Positions 53,012-63,200 of a DNA stretch of 63,870 nucleotides are shown here, in pieces; position 1 is the first letter of the stretch; every line of letters starts with the position of its first letter. Below the pieces are notes generated by a model that was not told the origin of the DNA, searched no databases, and saw only the letters and a list, made by a program, of their open reading frames with translations. A program made the position numbers and the translations under genes. The DNA comes from Oceanospirillaceae bacterium (GTDB lineage: Bacteria; Pseudomonadota; Gammaproteobacteria; Pseudomonadales; Litoribrevibacteraceae): contig JADFAD010000013.1 in NCBI GenBank assembly GCA_015665455.1, forward strand, positions 94,918-158,787. The letters are read 5' to 3'.

Positions 53012-53944
53012 ATGACTGACCGCCCTATTACTGTCATTGGCCACAAGGTTCCCGACTGTGACAGCACGTGCACTGCTATCGCTATTGCGCACCTGCTTAA
53101 CGAACGAGGCCAAAAAGCGTCAGCGTACATTCAAGGCGAACCAAATCCCGAAGCTGTTTTTTTGTTGAAGCAAGCCAATATTCCTATGCCTGACACCAAA
53201 CTTCATGTGGCTGGTGAAAATGTCTTCATCGTGGATTATTCCGATCTTGCACTGGCACCAGAAGACATCAAACAGGCCAATATCGTCGGCATCATTGATC
53301 ATCATAAATTGGGCGATATGACATCCAATCAACCCTTAGAATGTTGGATTTGGCCAGTGGGTTGCTCAGCGACCATTGTTGCTGCCATCTACGGGTTTGA
53401 AAACATTGTAATCCCTAGCAATATTGCCTACTTAATGTTGGGCGCCATTATCTCTGACACAGTAAATTTCAAAAGCCCTACGACTACAGATCAAGACATC
53501 AAAACAGCGCAAATGCTGGCAGACATTGCGGGCGTAGCGTCCATCGAAGCGCTGGCTCTAGAGCAATTTACGGCGAAGTCCGATGTACGCCACGTACCGG
53601 ATGAAAAACTGATTCTGAGGGACCAAAAAGTATTTGATATGGGTGACACTGCGTTCAGTATTGCTCAAATCGAAGTCATCAATGCTGACGCAGTGCTTGA
53701 ACGAAAAGAAGCATTGCAAGCCGCTCTTGAAACCTTTTATAAAACCCAAAACTTTGACCAAGTATTAGTCATGATCAGCGACATCAATTCCATGAACAGT
53801 ACCGTAATCTGTATAGGTGAATTGACCAACGACGTGTGCAACGCTCTGAATGGCCAAAAACTGACAGAAAACTCGTTCTTTCTTGAAGGCGTTGTGAGTC
53901 GAAAGAAACAAGTCATTCCTTATCTGCAAAAGAAGTTTGGGTAA
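53012..53944 (+). CDS. ppaC: manganese-dependent inorganic pyrophosphatase
   Basis: 310 residues, DHH-superfamily family II pyrophosphatase: GHKVPDCDS near the start (Mn ligands), IIDHHKLGD (DHH motif), SDTVNFKSPT and the C-terminal RKKQVIPYL that binds substrate. Hydrolyses PPi to phosphate. AAGGAG precedes the ATG. Followed by a strong terminator. Confidence 0.95.
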   Translation: MTDRPITVIGHKVPDCDSTCTAIAIAHLLNERGQKASAYIQGEPNPEAVFLLKQANIPMPDTKLHVAGENVFIVDYSDLALAPEDIKQANIVGIIDHHKLGDMTSNQPLECWIWPVGCSATIVAAIYGFENIVIPSNIAYLMLGAIISDTVNFKSPTTTDQDIKTAQMLADIAGVASIEALALEQFTAKSDVRHVPDEKLILRDQKVFDMGDTAFSIAQIEVINADAVLERKEALQAALETFYKTQNFDQVLVMISDINSMNSTVICIGELTNDVCNALNGQKLTENSFFLEGVVSRKKQVIPYLQKKFG

Positions 53945-53980
53945 TTGATAGCGTTGTATCTACAGAAGTAACAAACATAA

Positions 53981-54012
53981 AAAAACCGCGTTGAACAATC
54001 AACGCGGTTTTA
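53981..54012 (+). terminator. intrinsic terminator of ppaC
   Basis: AAACCGCGTTGA / TCAACGCGGTTT perfect 12-bp stem, 4-nt loop, flanked by A5 and T4. Confidence 0.92.
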
Positions 54013-54019
54013 GAATTCA

Positions 54020-54117
54020 TGGTGGTGAGAGAGGGATTACTTCGCCCTTCGGGCCGTCGTCGTAAACGCCAACGTTGTCTCGCTTCGCTCGGCTCGACCC
54101 CACGAGGCTTCTCAACC
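54020..54117 (-). other. tRNA-like relic or repeat with tRNA-Ser-type 3' end
   Basis: The minus strand ends in ...AATCCCTC-TCTCACC-A-CCA, nearly the 3' end of the true tRNA-Ser 160 bases away, and begins GGTTGAGA, which pairs with it if one T is bulged. Between lie GC-rich stem-loops (GAGCGAAGCGAG, GGCCCGAAGGGC). It lacks a recognisable tRNA core. I regard it as a tRNA-derived repeat. Confidence 0.55.
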
Positions 54118-54145
54118 ATCCCTCGCTTTAGCTTCGTTAGAAACG

Positions 54146-54176
54146 AAAAAGCCTCGGCAGATGCCGAGGCTTTTTG
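54146..54176. terminator. bidirectional terminator near tRNA-Ser
   Basis: AAAAAGCCTCGGCA / TGCCGAGGCTTTTT perfect 14-bp stem with a 3-nt loop (A5/T5 on the flanks), just downstream of tRNA-Ser on the minus strand. Confidence 0.9.
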
Positions 54177-54183
54177 GAATTAA

Positions 54184-54273
54184 TGGCGGTGAGGGAGGGA
54201 TTCGAACCCTCGAACGGTTTGACCCGTTACACGCTTTCCAGGCGTGCTCCTTCAGCCACTCGGACACCTCACC
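54184..54273 (-). tRNA. tRNA-Ser(GGA)
   Basis: 90-nt class II tRNA with encoded CCA. Acceptor GGTGAGG/CCTCACC, discriminator G; anticodon loop CTGGAAA with GGA; long variable arm (GTAACGGGTCAAACCGTTC); T-loop GGTTCGAATCC. Confidence 0.97.
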
Positions 54274-54381
54274 AAAATTTGGACATGTTTTACAGACTAT
54301 TCACCTGAACGACTGTCCTGCCGTTTGAGGTGCGCTAAGTTATCGAATATCCAAGATAAAATCAATAGTCTATTTAAATAA

Positions 54382-54954
54382 TTATTCCCATTTGGTTAAG
54401 AAGTCTTCAATCTGCTGAGGTTTTGGTGTTTTAGGCGTGCAATCGGCCGTGCCTATGTATAAATAACCAACAATTTCTTCACTTTCTTCAAGCTCGAGGC
54501 CTGCCTTTACAACCGGATGATACGCCAAAGCACCTGTTCGCCACATACAACCAAAACCTTGTGCAAATAAAGAAACCGACAAACCGTATGCTGCACAACC
54601 CGCAGCCATAAACTGCTCTTCTCTTGGTACCTTAGGGTGCGCTTCAACCCTCCCTACGACGACCACAATCATGGGCGCTCGTTGAGGCATTGAGAGAAGT
54701 TTCTGACGGCGAACTTCACTGACTTCTTCACCTTGATTTTTTACGGCATCAAAGTTTTCTGCATCCAGATAAAGTTGCCCTAACCTATCAAGCCCGTCGT
54801 TGGATATTTGAATAAACCGCCAGGGTTTCAGACGCCCATGATCCGGTGCTCGCATTGCCGCTTGATAGCATTCATCCATTAACTTCTGATCTGGCGCAGG
54901 CGCTCGCAACTTGGGAATAGACACTCGATTTTTCAATAATTCTAAGGCATTCAT
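54382..54954 (-). CDS. nitroreductase-family protein (YdjA-like)
   Basis: 190 residues, FMN-dependent nitroreductase fold of the YdjA branch: NRVSIPKLRAPAPD, RAPDHGRLKPWRF, GCAAYGLSVSLFAQGFGCMWRTG and YLYIGT. It probably uses NAD(P)H to reduce quinones or nitro-compounds; the physiological substrate is unknown. Confidence 0.9.
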   Translation of the reverse strand: MNALELLKNRVSIPKLRAPAPDQKLMDECYQAAMRAPDHGRLKPWRFIQISNDGLDRLGQLYLDAENFDAVKNQGEEVSEVRRQKLLSMPQRAPMIVVVVGRVEAHPKVPREEQFMAAGCAAYGLSVSLFAQGFGCMWRTGALAYHPVVKAGLELEESEEIVGYLYIGTADCTPKTPKPQQIEDFLTKWE

Positions 54955-55162
54955 TCTTTATTCTCTTTTCTGAGTCTTTGCTATCTAAAAACAGTAACTT
55001 TAGAGCACATTAAATTACGACAAACGATTGAACCTTACATAGCGAGGAGGTATATTAATTTCAACGTAATATTTGACGCACTTCACATTAACTGCAAAAT
55101 TACGAATCGTTAATGATTAGGCTAACCCGTCCATTATAACGATAAAAAATCAGGACATAACG

Positions 55163-55468
55163 ATGAGCCAAGATTATAAAAGTTTCTCTGAATTTTACCC
55201 ATTTTATTTAGATGAGCACAAAGACCAAACCTGTCGCCGCTTACATGTAGTTGGCAGTCTACTCGTCATTAGTTTAGTTACGTTTATTCTGATTTCACAA
55301 AGTTTTGTGTGGCTTTGGGCTCTACCCATTGTGGGGTATGGCTTTGCATGGACTGGCCACTTCTTCTTTGAGAAGAATAGACCGGCCACGTTCAAGTACC
55401 CGTTATATAGCTTTTTAGCCGACTGGGTAATGTTAAAAGATATTATGACCGGAAAGATCAAGTTCTAA
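55163..55468 (+). CDS. Mpo1-like / DUF962 membrane protein
   Basis: 101 residues, three helices. EFYPFYLDEHKDQTCRRLHVVG and GHFFFEKNRPATFKYPLYS are DUF962/Mpo1-type motifs; yeast Mpo1 is an Fe(II)-dependent dioxygenase that alpha-oxidises 2-hydroxy fatty acids, and the His residues at these positions would be ligands. Bacterial role unknown. CAGGA precedes the ATG. Confidence 0.88.
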   Translation: MSQDYKSFSEFYPFYLDEHKDQTCRRLHVVGSLLVISLVTFILISQSFVWLWALPIVGYGFAWTGHFFFEKNRPATFKYPLYSFLADWVMLKDIMTGKIKF

Positions 55469-55497
55469 GTAAACATCTATTCACTGGTGAAGAAGTA

Positions 55498-56991
55498 ATG
55501 CAATCCCAAAATAACAATAACAATGCAGAACTCAAACACGATAAAACTGCTGAGCACCTTTTTATAAATGCAGATTACTACATTCGGGCAATCGCCTATT
55601 TAGCCGGTGCATTTGCAATTACCATTGGGCTATTCAATGGGCACTATGAGCAATCTGCATGGCTAATGGTCACGTTTACTTTAATTTATCCGCATATACT
55701 GCACGCCATACTTCAAACAACCAACTTCACTCAAACATCGACAGCTCGCTCATTGTCACTTCATCTCGACTGTATTTTTGGTGGGTTCTGGCTTTTTTGG
55801 ATGCAGTATTCCCTCGCGCCCTCAATATTACTGCTCACTATGGTCAGTTTCGCACTTATCGTTGCCGGTGGGCTTAAGTTACTGCTTACCGGTATTGCGC
55901 TGCTTTCTACTACGTCCCTCATTCTAAGTCTTATTTTTGGTTTTGAGTTTATTCAATACGCACCATTAGTTGTTAGTGTGGCTTATAGTATCGGGACCTT
56001 GGTCTTCCTTTCTGTAGCCGCTTATTACATTCACATGCAAGCCAACATGCTTTATAGCGCTAAGAAAGAAATTGAACACCAGCAAGAAAAAGCCCATGAG
56101 CTGTCTCACAAGATGTCTAAGTACTTGGCACCTCAGGTGTGGCAAACCATATTTTCAGGTAAAAAAGACGTTGCTCTTGAAACTCAGCGTAAGAAGCTGG
56201 TTGTTTTCTTTTCAGACATTAAAGGTTTCACTCAACTGTCTGAAGAGCTGGAACCGGAAGTTCTTACAGAACTACTGAACCATTACCTAACGGACATGTG
56301 TGACATCGCACTTAAACACGGCGGTACCATTGATAAATTCATTGGTGACAGTTTGATGATTTTCTTTGGTGATCCTTCTTCTGAAGGCACCAAAACCGAC
56401 GCGAAGAAATGTGTCGCTATGGCAATTGCCATGAGAAAGCAGATGAAAGTGCTCCAACAGAAGTGGCGCAGCCAAGGCATAAAAAGCCCTCTGCAAATTC
56501 GAATGGGCATAAACACGGGTTATTGTACTGTTGGCAACTTTGGTGCAGAACAACGAATGGATTACACCATCGTAGGCAAGGAAGTGAACTTAGCCAGTCG
56601 CCTAGAGAGCATGGCCGACGCAGGCGAAATTCTTCTTTCCTATGAGACGTTCTCACTGATTAAAGATACGGTGATGTGTCGTGATAAGGGCGAAATTCAA
56701 GTAAAAGGCTTTAGCCGTTCCCTGCCGATCTATCAAGTGGTCGGTTTCCGTAAAGAGCTTGGCTCTGAAAGTGCCTACATGGAGCATCAGTTAGATGGTT
56801 TCTCCATGTACATAGACGAAGAGAAGATAATGAGAACGGATAAAAAACGTGTTCTTGCCGCGCTGGAATCAGCAACGGCAAGAATGAAGGAGCAAGTGGA
56901 ACTGGAACAAAACTCACCACCAATGGAGTTTATTGACGATGGTGGCGACGCACCTTCGGTAAACGTCCATCCATTGAACGGTAAGGGTTAA
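55498..56991 (+). CDS. class III adenylate cyclase with MASE-type membrane domain
   Basis: 497 residues. Six hydrophobic segments (about 30-175), like MASE2 sensor domains, then a class III cyclase domain. Metal Asp240 (FFSDIKGFT) and Asp284 (GDSLMIFFGDP); base-recognition Lys in IDKFIGD and Asp in QRMDYTIVG favour ATP; NLASRLES holds the transition-state Asn/Arg. C-terminal 70 residues extra and acidic. Overlaps the convergent queF 3' end by 62 bases. Confidence 0.92.
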   Translation: MQSQNNNNNAELKHDKTAEHLFINADYYIRAIAYLAGAFAITIGLFNGHYEQSAWLMVTFTLIYPHILHAILQTTNFTQTSTARSLSLHLDCIFGGFWLFWMQYSLAPSILLLTMVSFALIVAGGLKLLLTGIALLSTTSLILSLIFGFEFIQYAPLVVSVAYSIGTLVFLSVAAYYIHMQANMLYSAKKEIEHQQEKAHELSHKMSKYLAPQVWQTIFSGKKDVALETQRKKLVVFFSDIKGFTQLSEELEPEVLTELLNHYLTDMCDIALKHGGTIDKFIGDSLMIFFGDPSSEGTKTDAKKCVAMAIAMRKQMKVLQQKWRSQGIKSPLQIRMGINTGYCTVGNFGAEQRMDYTIVGKEVNLASRLESMADAGEILLSYETFSLIKDTVMCRDKGEIQVKGFSRSLPIYQVVGFRKELGSESAYMEHQLDGFSMYIDEEKIMRTDKKRVLAALESATARMKEQVELEQNSPPMEFIDDGGDAPSVNVHPLNGKG

Positions 56992-57751
56992 TATCTAATC
57001 CGCCTCGACGTAAATAACGAGCGTATACCAGTAAATCCGTAGCTTGAGTTATCGCTTTCAGATCCACAAACGCCTGTTCAACGCACTGCTCATGAAACCC
57101 TGTGTGCTGTCGATATGAAATCACATACTTAAGAAACGCTTCTCGGTCTAGCTTCTTACCCGTGTACTCAACGACTAAGGTTCCCCAATCCGGCTGTCCC
57201 GTTACAGGGCAATTTGAACGTAATAAGTGGCTGTTTAATATTTCGGTCACGGTATTTTCAGAAGTCTTCAGTAGTGTTGCGTCTGGCTCATACACATCAA
57301 CATCAATGTCTAGATCATCCACACACTCGCCATCAAAACCAAAACACTGCAATTGAGGGCTGTCCGCTTCAAACATGGCTACCTTTACTTGGCCACCAGA
57401 TGCATGTGATAAATCTTTTTCCATCGTCGCAATGACGTCGGTTTCATCATCAAATTGAGTTTGATTAAATGAGTTTAAATACAACTTGAAAGACTTTGAC
57501 TCCACCAAATTCGGGGAGTCTGCGGGTATTTCAAATTCAGCAACACGAACAATAGGCTTGCCTTTCGCATTCAACCAAGAAACTTCAAAGCCAGTCCAAA
57601 TATCAATGCCCTTAAAAGGTAATTCATTGGTATCGACAGGAATCCGATCACGCCCTTCACTTCGACTGATAGGGAATAAAAGACCAGGATTATATGTAAA
57701 CTGGTACTCAACCTCTTTACCTAATAAAGAATCGGCTTCTTTACTACTCAT
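56930..57751 (-). CDS. queF: NADPH-dependent 7-cyano-7-deazaguanine reductase, long form
   Basis: 273 residues from ATG 57751 (an in-frame TTG lies 9 nt upstream). Type II (two T-fold domains in one chain) QueF: reduces preQ0 to preQ1 in queuosine synthesis. Catalytic Cys181 in LRSNCPVTGQPDWG, and the nearby QHTGFHEQCVE (substrate Glu). E(S)KSFKLYLNSFNQT is the N-terminal half motif. Overlaps the convergent cyclase gene. Confidence 0.95.
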   Translation of the reverse strand: MSSKEADSLLGKEVEYQFTYNPGLLFPISRSEGRDRIPVDTNELPFKGIDIWTGFEVSWLNAKGKPIVRVAEFEIPADSPNLVESKSFKLYLNSFNQTQFDDETDVIATMEKDLSHASGGQVKVAMFEADSPQLQCFGFDGECVDDLDIDVDVYEPDATLLKTSENTVTEILNSHLLRSNCPVTGQPDWGTLVVEYTGKKLDREAFLKYVISYRQHTGFHEQCVEQAFVDLKAITQATDLLVYARYLRRGGLDINPYRSMDGRLPKVRRHHRQ

Positions 57752-57822
57752 TGTTAACAACCACCAATATTCAAAACCACAAATAACAGAACACAGACGT
57801 TCAGTGTCACTGCTTCGAAATG

Positions 57823-58596
57823 CTACTGCCTAATACCAACACCTTTGTTAAGCAGGTGTAGGCACACGCCAAACATGATAACAGACGTTACGAATATCAT
57901 GCCTAAGGCAAACCCTAAATTAATATCAGTAATACCTAAAAAACCATACCTAAACGCGTTTACCATATGCAGAATCGGGTTTAATACTGACACGTTCTGC
58001 CAAAACTCAGGAAGCAATTGAATAGAGTAAAAGACACCACCCAAGTAGGTTAAAGGCGTCAATATAAACGTAGGAACAATGGTAATATCATCAAACGTCG
58101 TAGCAAACAGTGCATTTAAAAAGCCACCCAACGAAAACAGAAATGCAGTAAAGAAGATCGTAATAGCAATTAAACCCACACTGTATAAAGGCAGATCAAC
58201 AAAGAATAAAGCAACGACCGTCACCACCATGCCAACAGCAAGCCCCCTGGCCACACCACCCAGAGAATATCCTAAGAGAATAATCCAATTCGGTATCGGT
58301 GAAACCAGCAACTCTTCTACAGAATGTTGAAATTTATTCCCGAAAAAAGACGACACCACATTAGAGTATGCATTCGTGATGACCGACATCATAATCAAGC
58401 CCGGCGCAATAAACTCCATATAGGAAAAACCGCCCATCTCCCCCACCCTTGAACCAATCAAGTTACCGAACACAATGAAATACAATGTCATTGTAATCGC
58501 GGGAGGTAAGATGGTCTGAACCCAAATTCGACCAAATCGTCTTATTTCTTTAATCAAGATTGTCCAAAAGGCAATCCAATTCGCACTGGCTCCCAT
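57823..58596 (-). CDS. ABC-2 type exporter permease (YadH-like)
   Basis: 257 residues, six helices, ABC-2 membrane family. SFFGNKFQHSVEELLVSPIP, and PLTYLGGVFYSIQLLPEFWQ, the post-loop motif of YadH-type permeases. Pairs with the ATPase gene 90 bases upstream. Substrate unknown. Confidence 0.9.
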   Translation of the reverse strand: MGASANWIAFWTILIKEIRRFGRIWVQTILPPAITMTLYFIVFGNLIGSRVGEMGGFSYMEFIAPGLIMMSVITNAYSNVVSSFFGNKFQHSVEELLVSPIPNWIILLGYSLGGVARGLAVGMVVTVVALFFVDLPLYSVGLIAITIFFTAFLFSLGGFLNALFATTFDDITIVPTFILTPLTYLGGVFYSIQLLPEFWQNVSVLNPILHMVNAFRYGFLGITDINLGFALGMIFVTSVIMFGVCLHLLNKGVGIRQ

Positions 58597-58685
58597 TATT
58601 GGCAGCTCCCCATATTTGTATTCGTATTAAAATTCACTGAACCTAAAACAAGCCTTAAATCGAAAGGCTCTTTTAGAGAAATCCC

Positions 58686-59621
58686 TTAAGCGTCTTCTGA
58701 CTTGCCAAGCATAGAGACAAACATCTCTTCTAAACGGTTCGACTTATTTCGAAAACTGCAGACGGATACCGACGCTTTGTTCAATTCATTGAACAACTCA
58801 TTGATGGTTTGATCTTTATTAATGACCACTTCGAGCGTGTGGTCATCAACTTTTACCGTCTCAAATTGATCAAGGTGAACTGAATCGGGCAAACCACGCT
58901 CAACATCAAGAATGATTGTCTGCTGGTTCATTTGACCGAGTAATTCTTTCATTGGGCAATCCACTAAAATTGAGCCTTGGTCAATGATAGCTATGTTTCG
59001 GCACAGCGCTTCCGCCTCTTCAAGATAATGCGTCGTCAAGATAATGGTAATGCCTTGATCATTAATTTCTTGAAGAAACTCCCACATGGATCGACGAAGT
59101 TCGATATCCACCCCAGCGGTTGGTTCGTCCAAGATAAGTACGTCCGGCTCATGAACCAAAGCCCGAGCAATCATCAACCGCCTCTTCATACCACCTGAAA
59201 GCATTCGAGCCGGAGTGGATCTTTTCTCCCACAACCCCAGTTTCTTGAGGTACTTTTCAGCCCGCTCTCGACCTACTGCAGCAGAAATACCGTAATAACC
59301 TGCCTGAGTTACAATGATGTCGAAAACTTTTTCAAACTGATTGAAATTAAACTCTTGAGGAACAACCCCCAAATTCATCTTGGCTTGGGTACGCTGAGTA
59401 TCAAGATCAGCCCCCATAATTTGAACGCTCCCCGAGGTTTTATTCACCAACGAAGAAACGATGCCTAAGGTTGTAGACTTACCCGCACCGTTCGGCCCCA
59501 ATAAAGCAAAAAAATCGCCTTTATTTACATTTAAGGAGATTCCTTTCAGGGCTTTTGTGCCGTTTGCATAGGTTTTTGTCAGATCTTTAATTTGCAGTGC
59601 GTACATATCGGTCATATTCAA
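58686..59621 (-). CDS. ABC exporter ATP-binding protein (YadG-like)
   Basis: 311 residues: Walker A GPNGAGKST, signature LSGGMKRRL, Walker B VLILDEPTAGVD, H-loop TTHYLEEA. An extra C-terminal domain of about 85 residues is typical of the CcmA/YadG branch. Forms the exporter with the downstream permease. Confidence 0.93.
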   Translation of the reverse strand: MNMTDMYALQIKDLTKTYANGTKALKGISLNVNKGDFFALLGPNGAGKSTTLGIVSSLVNKTSGSVQIMGADLDTQRTQAKMNLGVVPQEFNFNQFEKVFDIIVTQAGYYGISAAVGRERAEKYLKKLGLWEKRSTPARMLSGGMKRRLMIARALVHEPDVLILDEPTAGVDIELRRSMWEFLQEINDQGITIILTTHYLEEAEALCRNIAIIDQGSILVDCPMKELLGQMNQQTIILDVERGLPDSVHLDQFETVKVDDHTLEVVINKDQTINELFNELNKASVSVCSFRNKSNRLEEMFVSMLGKSEDA

Positions 59622-59680
59622 CTTAGAAGAAGGTATAATATCATGATTAATTTATTTCAATCTGCTTATAAAGGTAAATC

Positions 59681-60112
59681 ATGAGCGAATCACGCTTTGC
59701 ACAACTTCCTGCTCACGAACAAGAAATGATCGTTTTCCACTTACGATTACTAAAACAAAGCTATGAAGCTTTTCGCGCAAAAGAACCCTTTAATGAACAA
59801 CCGCTCGGTCATGATGAGATTGCGTTTCTGGCCAGTTTCGAACAGCTCATTAAAAATATGGTTGCTCTGGATCCTAACCACGTATTCCTTGGTCAACAAC
59901 TGGTAACACAACAAATCTCAAAATATCCAGAACATACTGAGTGCTGGGCAAGAGACTTATTCTGGTACTTCGGCGGTGATTGCCTCCACTACATGCCAGA
60001 TGACGAAATTGAAAAATTTCAAAAGCTGGATGACGCTAAGCACGAAGCGATCAGCGAAGGTAGACAATTTGACCGAGAGAAAGTTCGTAATCGAATTTTA
60101 GGCCTTCATTAA
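59681..60112 (+). CDS. PA2817-family protein
   Basis: 143 residues, conserved hypothetical of the Pseudomonas PA2817 family: LPAHEQEMIVFHLRLLKQS, HEIAF-like region and ECWARDLFWYFGGDCLHYMPD. Soluble, no known role. Its location near QueF, an ABC-2 exporter and a large hybrid kinase mirrors gene order that I recall for P. aeruginosa. Confidence 0.85.
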   Translation: MSESRFAQLPAHEQEMIVFHLRLLKQSYEAFRAKEPFNEQPLGHDEIAFLASFEQLIKNMVALDPNHVFLGQQLVTQQISKYPEHTECWARDLFWYFGGDCLHYMPDDEIEKFQKLDDAKHEAISEGRQFDREKVRNRILGLH

Positions 60113-60138
60113 ACGCTTAGACACTCATTAGAAACAAA

Positions 60139-60184
60139 AAAGCAGAAAGAACTAACAATCACGTCTGTTAATCCTTTCTGCTTC
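60139..60184. terminator. terminator between convergent PA2817 and hybrid kinase genes
   Basis: AAGCAGAAAG / CTTTCTGCTT stem with inner TAACA/TGTTA, flanked by A6 and a weak T-run. Confidence 0.75.
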
Positions 60185-60221
60185 TTAAAAACGCTTTAAT
60201 ACGTGCTTAAATTTTTACGCA

Positions 60222-63200
60222 TTAATTACTGTAATCGTGTGCTACTTCAAGCGTTCCCTTCAGGCACACCTCAAAACGATTTTTCAGGCTTTCAATATCG
60301 CCCTGGTGTTTATTCTTAAAAGCATGCTCTAAGTTTAATGCAGCTTCTCGTAATTGACCTGCCGATAAGTTTGAAGCACTTCCCTTCATACTGTGAACAA
60401 TAAAAATACATTGCTGCGAATCTTCACTGATGATTGCATCGTTTAAACGATTTACAACGTTCATCGATTCTTGGCAGAAAATACTCATTAACAGCTTCAA
60501 TCGATTTTCGTTGCCACCCACTCGCTGTAGAGCAGATTCAATGTCGATCCAATCTTCATCTTCAACAGTAGACGGTTGGTACGTATCGGTATCCTCAATT
60601 TCCATTTCAACCGAGACACTGCCAGCATCGATAGGTAACCAAGTAACCAGCTTATCTTTTAAGTCTGCAGAATCGACAGGCTTAGACAAATAATCACTCA
60701 TGCCTGCATCCAGGCACGCCTCTCTGTCTCCCTTCATGGCATTTGCGGTCATCGCGATGATTGGCAGCTCATGCCATTGGGATTGCTTGCGAATCATTCG
60801 AGTAGCCTGCAGACCATCCATAATCGGCATTTGAACGTCCATAAGAACTAAATCAAATTCAATTCGTTGCAACGCCATAATCGCTTCTTTACCATTGCCA
60901 GCCACTTCAACATGCGCAACCAAATCCGAGAGCATCATTCGAGCCAGCTCTTGATTCATTAAGTTATCTTCAACCAAAAGCACTTTTGCATTGGGCCAGA
61001 AAAGGGAATTATCTTTGCCTTCTGAGTAATCATCCACCGTCGTGAATTTACCAAAGGTCTTTTCAACACCATCCACTAAGCCACTGATAGACAGAGGTTT
61101 CTCAAGAAACGATCGAATATTAAGTTTTTCATAATCGAGATTCTTTTCTTCTTTCAAACCACACGTTGTCATCATTATTGGTAATTGATCGAGGTATGGC
61201 ATGGCTCGAATTTCTGAAATCAGAGATTCACCATTCATAACCGGCATGTCTTGATCCACGATCAATAAATCCAAACTGGCACTGAACCTAAGGTCCCTCA
61301 GAGTTGCCAGCACATCCAAAGAAGTAGATACCGTCTTAACGTGACAAGATAAGTTCTCAAAAGCATGTTCAAAGAACTGACGAGATTCATGATGATCATC
61401 CACAATCATCACTCTCATTCCACTGAGATCTTCATGCAAACATGGGTACGCTTGATCGCTCTCTGCTTTGTTCAATCGTAAAATAAAGCGGAAGCAACTA
61501 CCGACACCATCCTCACTTTCAACCTCAATTGCACCGCCCATCATTTTCACAAGTTTTTTACATATGGCAAGGCCCAAACCTGTACCACCGAACTGTCGAC
61601 TGGTCGAACCATCGGCTTGCTGAAATTCACTAAATAGGAGGTCTTGCTTGTCCTGAGGTATACCGATACCTGTATCTTCCACCATGAATTGTATCGCTAT
61701 GGCGTCATCTTCTTCAGCCAGTAAACGAAGCTTTACAACCACATGTCCAGTCTCAGTAAACTTTACGGCGTTGCTTACTAAGTTGATTAGAATCTGACGT
61801 ACTCGAAGGGAGTCCCCCTTAACAATACGAGGCACATCGAAGTCTTGAATATGAACCAGCTCAATGCCTTTCTTACGAGCTGAATCACCAAACATGCTGA
61901 CGACTGCTTCAATTTCTGAAAGCAAGTCGAACTCAATGGCTTCAAGGTCCATCTTACCGGCTTCAATTTTAGAGAAGTCCAAGATGTCATTAATAATGCC
62001 TAAAAGTGATTGGGAAGAGCTTCGAATTTTCTTAATAAAATCCTGTTGCTTAATATTCAGCTCGGTGTCCATCATCAGATTTGAAAAACCAATGATGGCA
62101 TTCATTGGCGTACGAATTTCATGACTCATATTAGCCAAAAATTCTGACTTATGACGACTTGCATCCTGAGCTTTTTGACGAGCGTGCTCTAATTCTAAAT
62201 TCTTACTTGCTAGGGAATCATACTGCGTTTCAATCTGGGAGCTCATATTGTTAAATGCAGCAGCAAGTTCACCCACTTCATCGCCAGTCTCAATTTCCAC
62301 TCGAACGGAACGATTACCTGAAGTCAGTTCTTTTACGGATTTAGACAATTTAAAGATTGGCTTAACCAAACCTCTGGCAAAAAACATCGAAATAACCGCG
62401 CCAGCGGACAACACCATAACAAACATCCAAAGCATGTTACTGCGGAGTTCATAAATGGGTTCCATCACCATAGCTTCGGGCGTTATATCCACCAAAGACC
62501 AATCACCCTCGTGGTTTATTCCGTATTCGCTCATATTCGCAAAGCCAGCCAACACCTTATCACCGGAATAATCTCTGAAATTTACACTTCCCTCTTCCTC
62601 AACCTTCAGTAGCTGCAGAATATCCGGGAACGCTTTAGCATCAGGTAGAGATTTAAAAGATTCGCTTCTTTGATCAAGAGAAAATAAAACCTCTCCTCGC
62701 GTGTTCACCAAGTACGCATGTTTGTTTCCAAGCGTCCGTCGATCCATTTCTGAAACTTTATTTTTTACATAATCAAGGTTCACTACCGAAGTGAACACTG
62801 CGGTAACGTTTAAGTTTTGATCAACAATGGGCGTAAAAATAAATGAAACAAGTTGATTCCCACGAATGTGAGCATCCCTAAAAAACACATCCCCCTGACG
62901 AGCGGAAAAAGCCTGCATCAATAAGCGGCGACTGTCGTCATCTCGATTTTGAATCCAATCTATTAATTGCGCGTTTTCAGTAACGCTGATCGAGTGACCA
63001 TCACGCTTAAATAAAATAAGTTGCTTTAAATGAGGGTTTTCAATCAAAACAGGCAGCATATAGGACTGCACCTGCTTATCATCCACACCTTGAAAAACCT
63101 GAGACTGAGCAAGAATCTTAAGTTCAACCACTCGCTCCATCATGAACTCATCAATGGCACCGGCTGTATTCACAGCCACATTAACGATGTTTCGTTCAAT

